Origin: Streptomyces phaeofaciens
Lineage (GTDB): Bacteria; Actinomycetota; Actinomycetes; Streptomycetales; Streptomycetaceae
Assembly: GCF_014648915.1 (NCBI RefSeq)
Contig: NZ_BMSA01000011.1
Location: 62,001 to 126,000, forward strand
Length of the DNA: 64,000 bases
Reading direction: 5' to 3'
Below the pieces are notes generated by a model. It made no database searches. It saw nothing but the letters and a program-made list of their open reading frames with translations, and was not told the origin of the DNA. Both the position numbers and the translations under genes were made by a program. Numbering within the stretch: position 1 is the stretch's first letter; every line of letters starts with the position of its first letter. Positions 29,707 through 36,372 of this stretch are shown here, piece after piece.

Positions 29707-30657
29707 ATGGCACGGGACTTCTACGCGGTGCTGGGCGTGTCACGGACCGCGAGCCAAAACGAGATCCAGCAGGCATATCGCAAGCTCGCCCGCAGGCACC
29801 ACCCCGACGTCAACAAGGACCCCGGGGCGGAAGAGCGTTTCAAGGACCTCAACGAGGCATACAGCGTCCTGTCCGATCCCAAGACCCGAGCCCGCTACGA
29901 CCGCTTCGGCGAGGACTACCGCAAGATCCCGGAGGACTTCGACGAACGGGTCGCGGCGGGAGCGGGCGGCGGCTTCCGCGGTCGGAGGACCGCAGGCGGT
30001 GGCGGTCCTCGTGTCCGGTACGCCACCGGCTTCGGCGACGACTTCGGCGCGGAGGGCATCGACATCGAGGACCTGTTCGGCTCCATGTTCGGAGCCGGCG
30101 CCGCCCGAGGCGGCGTCCCCGGGGCGGACCAGGAGGCGGAACTGCCGCTCACCGTCGAGGAGGCGTACCGAGGCGGTCGTCGCACCGTCACGCTCGCCGG
30201 TCCCACCGGGCAGCCGCGGCGGTACGAGGTCGACGTGCCGCCGGGCGTCACCGACGGGCAGCGCATCCGGCTGGCGGGTGAGGGCGGCCAGGGCAGTGGT
30301 GACGCCGCCGCGGGCGACCTGTACCTGCGGGTGCATGTCCAGCCCCACCCCCGGTTCCGGCTGGACGGCCGTGACGTGCACGTCCAGGTCCCGGTCACCC
30401 CGTGGGAGGCGGCCCTGGGTGCGCCCGTGCCGGTGCCCACGCCCGGCGGTGGCACGGCCAAGGTCACGGTGCCCGCGGGCTCGTCCAGCGGCCGTCGGCT
30501 GCGGCTGCGCGGCGAGGGCATGCCGAACCCGCGGGGCGCGAACGGCGACCTGTACGCCGAACTCCGCGTCATGGTGCCGCCCACCCTCGGCGACCGGGAG
30601 CGTGAACTGTTCGAGGAGCTCGCCGCCACTTCCCCGTTCGACCCCAGGAGGACGTGA
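29707..30657 (+). CDS. cbpA: CbpA-like DnaJ (class B J-protein)
   Basis: A DnaK co-chaperone that stimulates ATP hydrolysis and delivers substrates. The 316 residues comprise a J-domain (1-70) with the essential HPD in ARRHHPDVNKD, a G-rich stretch (about 84-105), and two C-terminal beta-barrel domains (DQEAELPLTVEEAYRGGRRT onward). The four CxxCxGxG zinc repeats of true DnaJ are absent, so it is CbpA-type; the following gene is a CbpM-type modulator, which supports this. Its stop shares the ATGA overlap with cbpM, so the two are translationally coupled. Confidence 0.93.
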   Translation: MARDFYAVLGVSRTASQNEIQQAYRKLARRHHPDVNKDPGAEERFKDLNEAYSVLSDPKTRARYDRFGEDYRKIPEDFDERVAAGAGGGFRGRRTAGGGGPRVRYATGFGDDFGAEGIDIEDLFGSMFGAGAARGGVPGADQEAELPLTVEEAYRGGRRTVTLAGPTGQPRRYEVDVPPGVTDGQRIRLAGEGGQGSGDAAAGDLYLRVHVQPHPRFRLDGRDVHVQVPVTPWEAALGAPVPVPTPGGGTAKVTVPAGSSSGRRLRLRGEGMPNPRGANGDLYAELRVMVPPTLGDRERELFEELAATSPFDPRRT

Positions 30658-31064
30658 TGAACGACCGACCCGCGGGAGCGGCAGGCATCGGCCGGGCCGG
30701 CGTGGGCGCCCGTCCGGTGCGGACGGGCGCCGACCTCACCGCCTCGACGGCTGTCCGGTACGCGCTCGTGCCCGTCCCCAGGCTCTCCCTGGCCGCCGTG
30801 GCCCTTCGCTCGGGCCTCCACCCCGATCTGATCCGCCGGTTCGTCGCCCTTGGCCTGGTCGACGCCGAACGCGACTCCGCGGGGCACCTGGTGTTCGACC
30901 CCACGGCCCCGGCGGTCCTCGCCCGCATCCAGCGGCTGCGCACCGGACTCTGCCTCAACTACGCATCCATCGGCCTGGTGCTCGACCTGCTCGACCGCAT
31001 CAGCCTGCTCGAAGCCGCCCTGCGCGGCCGCGGCACGAGGAGTGAAACACCCCCATGGACATGA
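30657..31064 (+). CDS. cbpM: CbpM-like chaperone modulator (MerR-fold)
   Basis: A 135-residue protein with a variable N-terminus (1-45) and a MerR-like winged helix (LSLAAVALRSGLHPDLIRRF, VALGLVDAERDSAG), then a helical tail (IQRLRTGLCLNYASIGLVLD). In E. coli, CbpM binds the J-domain of CbpA and blocks its action on DnaK. The position directly after cbpA and the layout of the winged helix argue for CbpM rather than HspR. An HspR-type DNA-binding role remains possible because both belong to the MerR fold. It overlaps clpB by ten bases. Confidence 0.75.
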   Translation: MNDRPAGAAGIGRAGVGARPVRTGADLTASTAVRYALVPVPRLSLAAVALRSGLHPDLIRRFVALGLVDAERDSAGHLVFDPTAPAVLARIQRLRTGLCLNYASIGLVLDLLDRISLLEAALRGRGTRSETPPWT

Positions 31065-33694
31065 ACCGTCTCACCCAGAAGTCCCAGGAAGCCCTCCAGG
31101 AGGCCCAGACCGCGGCCGTCGGCATGGGGCACACCGAGGTCGACGGGGAACACCTGCTGCTCGCACTTCTCGATCAGGAGGACGGTCTGATCCCACGGCT
31201 GCTGCAACAGGCCGGCACCGAGCCGAAGGAACTGCGCGCTGCCGTGCGCGAGGAACTCTCCCGCCGCCCGAAGGTCACCGGCCCCGGCGCGGCACCCGGC
31301 CAGGTCTTCGTCACCCAGCGCCTCGCCCGGCTGCTCGACGCCGCCGAACGGGAGGCCAAACGCCTCAAGGACGAGTACGTGTCCGTGGAGCACCTCCTGC
31401 TCGCCCTGGCCGAGGAGAGCTCCTCGACCGCCGCCGGGCGACTGCTCAAACAGGCCGGCATCACCAGGGACTCGTTCCTGAGCGCGCTCACCCAGGTCCG
31501 CGGCAACCAGCGCGTCACCTCCGCCAACCCCGAAGTGGCCTACGAGGCTCTGGAGAAGTACGGTCGCGACCTGGTCCTCGAGGCTCGGTCCGGGCGGCTG
31601 GACCCGGTCATCGGCCGTGACGCGGAGATCCGCCGCGTCACCCAGATCCTCAGCCGCAAGACCAAGAACAACCCCGTCCTCATCGGCGACCCCGGCGTCG
31701 GCAAGACCGCCATCGTCGAGGGCCTGGCCCAGCGCATCGTTCGCGGCGACGTCCCCGAGGGCCTGCGCGACAAGACGGTGTTCGCCCTCGACATGGGCTC
31801 CCTGGTCGCCGGCGCCAAGTACCGCGGCGAGTTCGAGGAACGCCTCAAGGCCGTGCTCAGCGAGGTCAAGGCCGCCGAGGGACGGATCCTGCTCTTCGTC
31901 GACGAGTTGCACACGGTCGTTGGCGCGGGCGCCGCCGAAGGGGCCATGGACGCGGGCAACATGCTCAAGCCGATGCTCGCCCGCGGCGAACTCCACATGA
32001 TCGGCGCCACCACCCTCGACGAGTACCGCAAGCACATCGAGAAGGACGCCGCCCTCGAACGCCGCTTCCAGCAGGTCCTGGTCGACGAGCCGAACGTGGA
32101 GGACACCATCTCCATCCTGCGCGGACTGCGCGAACGCCTCGAGGTCTTCCACGGCGTGAAGATCCAGGACACCGCGTTGGTCTCCGCGGCCACCCTCAGC
32201 CACCGCTACATCACCGATCGGTTCCTGCCCGACAAGGCCATCGACCTCGTCGACGAGGCGTGCGCCCGGCTGCGTACCGAGATCGACTCGATGCCCGCCG
32301 AACTCGACGAGATCACCCGCCGCGTCACCCGCCTGGAGATCGAGGAAGCGGCCCTGTCCAAGGAGAGCGACCCCGCCAGCAGGACCCGCCTGGAGGAGCT
32401 GCGCAGGGAACTGGCCGACCTGCGCGGCGAGGCCGACGCCAAACACGCCCAGTGGGAGGCCGAACGGCAGGCGATCCGCCGCGTGCAGGAACTGCGCCAG
32501 GAACTGGAGCAGGTCCGCCACGAGGCGGAGGAGGCCGAACGCGCCTACGACCTCAACCGTGCCGCCGAACTCCGCTACGGCCGCCTCCAGGACCTGGAGC
32601 GCCGACTCGCCGCAGAGGAGGAGCAACTGGCCGCCAAGCAAGGGCAGAACCGGCTGCTGCGCGAGGTCGTCACCGAGGAGGAGATCGCCGAGATCGTCGC
32701 CGCCTGGACCGGCATCCCCGTCTCCCGCCTCCAGGAGGGCGAACGCGAGAAACTGCTGCGCCTCGACGACATCCTGCGCGAGCGCGTCATCGGCCAGAAC
32801 GAGGCCGTCAAACTCGTCACCGACGCCATCATCCGCGCCCGCTCTGGCATCCGCGACCCTCGCCGCCCCATCGGCTCGTTCATCTTCCTCGGCCCCACCG
32901 GCGTCGGGAAGACCGAGCTGGCCAAGACCCTCGCCCGGACTCTGTTCGACTCCGAGGAGAACATGGTCCGCCTCGACATGAGTGAGTACCAGGAGCGGCA
33001 CACCGTCAGCCGGCTCATGGGCGCGCCGCCCGGATACGTCGGTTACGAGGAAGGCGGCCAGCTCACCGAGGCCGTACGCCGCAAGCCGTACTCGGTCGTG
33101 CTGTTCGACGAGATCGAGAAGGCGCACACCGATGTCTTCAACACCCTGCTGCAGATCCTCGATGACGGCCGCATCACCGATGCGCAGGGCCGCCTCGTCA
33201 ACTTCCGCAACACCGTGATCATCATGACGTCCAACATCGGCTCCGAGCACCTCCTCGACGGTGCCACCGCCGAAGGTGAGATCAAGCCCGACGCCCGCGC
33301 CTTGGTGATGGGCGAGCTGCGCGGGCACTTCCGCCCGGAGTTCCTCAACCGCGTCGACGACATCGTGCTGTTCAAGCCGCTGGGTGAGCGGCAGATCGAG
33401 CGGATCGTGGAGCTGCAGTTCGACGAGCTGCGGCAGCGGCTCGCCGAACGCCGCATCACCGTCGAACTCACCGACGCCGCCCGGGAAGTGATCGCCCACC
33501 AGGGCTACGACCCGGTGTACGGGGCCCGGCCACTGCGCCGCTACATCTCCCACGAGGTCGAGACACTGGTCGGACGCGCCCTGCTGCGCGGCGACGTCCA
33601 GGACGGCGCGACGGTCCGCGTCGACGCCGAACACGGAGAGCTGGTGGTCACCTACGACCAGCCCGAGGACGCGAACGGAGCGCGGGCGGCATGA
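31055..33694 (+). CDS. clpB: ClpB disaggregase
   Basis: Pulls polypeptides out of aggregates with DnaK. The 879 residues have an N-domain (1-150), AAA+ 1 (GDPGVGKT, LLFVDELH), a full coiled-coil M-domain of about 120 residues (400-520: RVTRLEIEEAALSKESDPAS to AEEEQLAAKQGQ), and AAA+ 2 (GPTGVGKTE, VVLFDEIEKAHTD). The ClpP-docking loop found in ClpC is absent, as expected for a disaggregase. ATG 31055 overlaps the cbpM stop. It is the second Clp ATPase in the window; the other, at 2136, is ClpC-like. Heat induction by HspR is usual for ClpB, but no HAIR site is visible near this operon. Confidence 0.96.
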   Translation: MDMNRLTQKSQEALQEAQTAAVGMGHTEVDGEHLLLALLDQEDGLIPRLLQQAGTEPKELRAAVREELSRRPKVTGPGAAPGQVFVTQRLARLLDAAEREAKRLKDEYVSVEHLLLALAEESSSTAAGRLLKQAGITRDSFLSALTQVRGNQRVTSANPEVAYEALEKYGRDLVLEARSGRLDPVIGRDAEIRRVTQILSRKTKNNPVLIGDPGVGKTAIVEGLAQRIVRGDVPEGLRDKTVFALDMGSLVAGAKYRGEFEERLKAVLSEVKAAEGRILLFVDELHTVVGAGAAEGAMDAGNMLKPMLARGELHMIGATTLDEYRKHIEKDAALERRFQQVLVDEPNVEDTISILRGLRERLEVFHGVKIQDTALVSAATLSHRYITDRFLPDKAIDLVDEACARLRTEIDSMPAELDEITRRVTRLEIEEAALSKESDPASRTRLEELRRELADLRGEADAKHAQWEAERQAIRRVQELRQELEQVRHEAEEAERAYDLNRAAELRYGRLQDLERRLAAEEEQLAAKQGQNRLLREVVTEEEIAEIVAAWTGIPVSRLQEGEREKLLRLDDILRERVIGQNEAVKLVTDAIIRARSGIRDPRRPIGSFIFLGPTGVGKTELAKTLARTLFDSEENMVRLDMSEYQERHTVSRLMGAPPGYVGYEEGGQLTEAVRRKPYSVVLFDEIEKAHTDVFNTLLQILDDGRITDAQGRLVNFRNTVIIMTSNIGSEHLLDGATAEGEIKPDARALVMGELRGHFRPEFLNRVDDIVLFKPLGERQIERIVELQFDELRQRLAERRITVELTDAAREVIAHQGYDPVYGARPLRRYISHEVETLVGRALLRGDVQDGATVRVDAEHGELVVTYDQPEDANGARAA

Positions 33695-34137
33695 ACACGA
33701 TGCAGGCGACGACCGTCAGTTGTCCGCACTGCGGGCGCACCAACCGGGTGCCCGTGGCCGCGGAGGGCCGCCCCAAGTGCGGCCACTGCAAGCAGCCCCT
33801 GCCGTGGATGGTGGACGCGGGCGACGACGACTTCACCGAGGTCGCCGAGCGGGCCGACGTCCCCGTCGTGGTCGACCTGTGGGCCACCTGGTGCGGCCCC
33901 TGCCGCATGGTCAGCCCCGCGCTGGAGAAGGTCGCCACCGATCTCGCCGGCCGCATCAAACTCGTCAAGGTCGACGTCGACAAGAACCCGCGGCTGTCGC
34001 AGCGTTTCGAGGTCCAGGCGGTACCGACGCTGCTCGTCCTCGACCGGGGCGAGACGGTCGCCCGGCAGGCGGGGGCGGCGCCCGCCCCCGCTCTGCGCCG
34101 GTGGGTGGAACAGTCGATCACGGGCCGGGAAGGGTGA
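33691..34137 (+). CDS. Thioredoxin with N-terminal zinc ribbon (Trx2/TrxC type)
   Basis: A thiol-disulfide reductase of 148 residues. Residues 1-40 carry two CxxC pairs (VSCPHCGRTN and KCGHCKQPLP) that form a zinc ribbon as in E. coli TrxC. The thioredoxin domain follows with the active site LWATWCGPCRMVSP (WCGPC) and the cis-Pro in VQAVPTLLVLD. ATG 33691 overlaps the clpB stop (ATGA). In E. coli the zinc-ribbon thioredoxin responds to oxidative stress; here it is embedded in a chaperone operon together with a reductase-like gene. Confidence 0.95.
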   Translation: MNTMQATTVSCPHCGRTNRVPVAAEGRPKCGHCKQPLPWMVDAGDDDFTEVAERADVPVVVDLWATWCGPCRMVSPALEKVATDLAGRIKLVKVDVDKNPRLSQRFEVQAVPTLLVLDRGETVARQAGAAPAPALRRWVEQSITGREG

Positions 34138-34142
34138 TCCGG

Positions 34143-34406
34143 ATGACCCTGCACGCAGACCCCCACCTCGCGCTTGTCCGGCCGGTCCAGCCGCTGACCC
34201 CAGAAGGGTGTCAGGAGTGTCTGCTGCTCGGCTCCCCGTGGGTCCACCTGAGGCTCTGCCTGACCTGCGGGCACGTCGGCTGCTGTGACTCCTCGCCGAA
34301 CAAGCACGCGCGTAGGCACGCAGCTGCCGACGCCCATCCGATCGTGCAGTCGTTCCAGCCCGGCGAGGATTGGCGCTGGTGCTACGTCCACGAGGCGTTC
34401 GTCTGA
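34143..34406 (+). CDS. Small UBP-type zinc-finger protein
   Basis: An 87-residue protein consisting of one UBP-type (ZnF-UBP) zinc finger: CQEC, LCLTCGHVGCCDSS, KHARRH and DAHPIV, with a Trp-rich end (EDWRWCYVHEAFV). In eukaryotes this fold grips the free C-terminal glycines of ubiquitin; in actinobacteria such stand-alone fingers are frequent beside thioredoxin-reductase-like genes and have no proven ligand. A GTG at 34134 overlapping the trx stop is an alternative start; ATG 34143 has GGAAGGG upstream. The stop overlaps the next ATG (TGATG), so it is co-translated with the reductase. Confidence 0.88.
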   Translation: MTLHADPHLALVRPVQPLTPEGCQECLLLGSPWVHLRLCLTCGHVGCCDSSPNKHARRHAAADAHPIVQSFQPGEDWRWCYVHEAFV

Positions 34407-36193
34407 TGTCCGGCGACCAGTCGCTGCCGGGCGATGAACAGGTGCCGGAGGAAGTGGATGAGGCCGTCTTCTGGGAGGCCCCGGACATCTACGGTGCGTA
34501 TCCACGCCTTGCGCAGGACCAGATAGCACGTCTGGCGGAGCACGGGCAACGCCGGAGCATGGCTCCGAACGACGTGCTGATCCGGGAGGGGGAGCGCTGC
34601 GAGACGTTCTTCGTCGTCCTCAGCGGTACCGTCGCCGTCGTCGAGGACCACGGCACTCCCGAGGAACACGTGCTGCGCGTGCACGGCCCCGGTCGCTTCA
34701 TCGGCGAACTCGGGCTGCTGCACGGACAGGTGGCCTTCTACACAGCTGTCGCCAGGGAGCCGGGCGAGGTGCTCGTCGTCTCCTTGGACCAGTTGCGCCG
34801 CCTGGTGTCCCAGGACTCCACCATCGGGGACCTCGTGCTGCGCGCCTGTCTGGGCCGTCGCGCACTGCTCGTCGGACAGGGCGCCGGTTTCCGCATCATC
34901 GGCTCGCGCTACTCGCCCGACACTCGGCGGCTGCGCGAGTTCGCCATCCGCAACCGGCTGCCGCACCGGTGGACCGACCTGGAGACCGACGAGGAGGCCG
35001 AGGAGCTGCTGCGCCGCTTCGGCGTCGGCCCGGAGGAGACACCGCTCGTCATCTGGCGGGACACCACCCTGTTGCGCAACCCCAGCAACGCGGAACTGGC
35101 CCGGCTCATCGGCCTGCCGTCACTGCCCGCCGGAAACCGTCACGGCGACCTCCTCATCGTCGGCTCCGGACCCGCCGGCCTCGCTGCCGCGGTGTACGCC
35201 GCCTCCGAGGGCCTGAGCACCACGGTGGTGGAGGCGATGGCCACCGGCGGCCAGGCCGGCACGTCGTCCCGCATCGAGAATCTGCTCGGCTTCCCCGCCG
35301 GCATCTCCGGCGCCGAACTCACCGAACGCGCCGTGCTCCAGGCCGACAAGTTCGGCGCCAGGATCAGCATTCCGGTGGAGGCGACCAGTCTCCGTCCCCA
35401 GGACGACGACCACTACGTGGTGGCGTTCGCCGACGGCAGCGAGATCGCCGCCCGCGCCGTCGTCCTGGCCACGGGCGCCCGCTACCGCCGGCTCCAGGTG
35501 CCCGGCATCGAACGCCTTGAGGGAACGAGCGTCCACTACTCGGCGACCGTCTACGAGGCCCAGCAGTGCCGCACCGACCCGGTGGCCGTCGTCGGCGGAG
35601 GCAACTCGGCGGGCCAGGCGGTGCTGTTCCTCGCCGGGTACGCGCCGAAGGTGCACCTGCTGGTCCGAGGACCCAGCCTTGAGGCCAACATGTCCCGCTA
35701 CCTGGTCGACCAGGTCGAGCGCCATCCGCGGGTCGAGGTCATGCTGCACACCGAGGTCACCGAGGTCATCGGCCAGGAGGTGCTGGAGGAGCTCGACGTG
35801 GTCGACAACCGCACGGGCGGGCACCGCCGGCTCGCGGCACGGGGCCTGTTCGTCTTCACTGGCGCCGACCCCCACACCGAGTGGCTCGCCGGCATCATCG
35901 CCCTCGACTCCCGCGGCTTCGTCCTCACCGGCCCGGAGGCCCAGGAAGCCTGCGCCCACCCCGAGGTGTGGCACGGCCGCGGGCGCTCGTGCATGACCCT
36001 GGAGACCAGCCTGCCCGGGGTCTTCGCGGTGGGGGACGTCCGTAGCGGCTCGGTGAAGCGGGTGGCCTCGGCGGTCGGCGAAGGCGCGATGAGCATCCAC
36101 TTCGTGCACCGCTACCTGGGCCGCGCGGCCACGCACGGCGGCACCGACAGCTCACCGCGCACCCGTCCGAAGGAGTCCGCTTGGCTCGCATGA
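34406..36193 (+). CDS. cNMP-binding-like/glutaredoxin-like/thioredoxin-reductase-like flavoprotein without CxxC
   Basis: A 595-residue three-part protein. Residues about 30-150 form a cyclic-nucleotide-binding-like domain (VLIREGERCETFFVVLSGTV, GRFIGELGLLHGQVAFYTAVA), but the Arg that usually grips the cyclic phosphate after the GEL motif is missing. Residues about 155-240 look like a glutaredoxin-type fold with the active Cys gone (GSRYSPDTRRLREF, VLRNPSNAELARLIGL in variant form). Residues 250-570 are FAD/NADPH reductase (LLIVGSGPAGLAAAVYAAS, VAVVGGGNSAGQAVLFLAGY, GVFAVGDVRSGSVKRVA). The redox pair normally in YCATC is YSATV. Such a protein can pass electrons from NADPH to FAD but not by the normal thioredoxin route. 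Confidence 0.92.
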   Translation: MSGDQSLPGDEQVPEEVDEAVFWEAPDIYGAYPRLAQDQIARLAEHGQRRSMAPNDVLIREGERCETFFVVLSGTVAVVEDHGTPEEHVLRVHGPGRFIGELGLLHGQVAFYTAVAREPGEVLVVSLDQLRRLVSQDSTIGDLVLRACLGRRALLVGQGAGFRIIGSRYSPDTRRLREFAIRNRLPHRWTDLETDEEAEELLRRFGVGPEETPLVIWRDTTLLRNPSNAELARLIGLPSLPAGNRHGDLLIVGSGPAGLAAAVYAASEGLSTTVVEAMATGGQAGTSSRIENLLGFPAGISGAELTERAVLQADKFGARISIPVEATSLRPQDDDHYVVAFADGSEIAARAVVLATGARYRRLQVPGIERLEGTSVHYSATVYEAQQCRTDPVAVVGGGNSAGQAVLFLAGYAPKVHLLVRGPSLEANMSRYLVDQVERHPRVEVMLHTEVTEVIGQEVLEELDVVDNRTGGHRRLAARGLFVFTGADPHTEWLAGIIALDSRGFVLTGPEAQEACAHPEVWHGRGRSCMTLETSLPGVFAVGDVRSGSVKRVASAVGEGAMSIHFVHRYLGRAATHGGTDSSPRTRPKESAWLA

Positions 36194-36296
36194 CGCGGGC
36201 GGGAGGGCCGCCCGTGGCGGGGAAACCGCCCGGCCGGACCGCGTGGTCGTCGAACGTCGTGGGCGCGGGGGCCAGTCGGCCGGGTGGCCGGGGCGG

Positions 36297-36364
36297 CCGG
36301 GTCGTCGGGTCGGCCGGACAGTCAGGTCGGCCGGGTCGTCGGGTCGGCCGGACAGTCAGGTCGG
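36297..36364 (+). repeat. Two exact 34-base tandem copies
   Basis: The unit at 36297-36330 is repeated without change at 36331-36364, downstream of the reductase and just before the convergent SWIM gene ends at 36373. Upstream of it, more diverged GGCCGGGTG-type pieces suggest older copies. Exact identity implies recent duplication. It is noncoding and marks the right edge of the island. Confidence 0.9.
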
Positions 36365-36372
36365 CTAGGTGG

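Noticed and set aside
30657..31064. Calling this gene hspR
   Set aside because: It is MerR-fold like HspR, but it follows a CbpA-type J-protein and no HAIR site is present, so CbpM fits better. HspR is not fully excluded.
30959..33634. 891-codon minus-strand frame opposite clpB
   Set aside because: Composed of Asp/Val/Leu/Gly-rich shadow sequence; the plus strand encodes full ClpB motifs.
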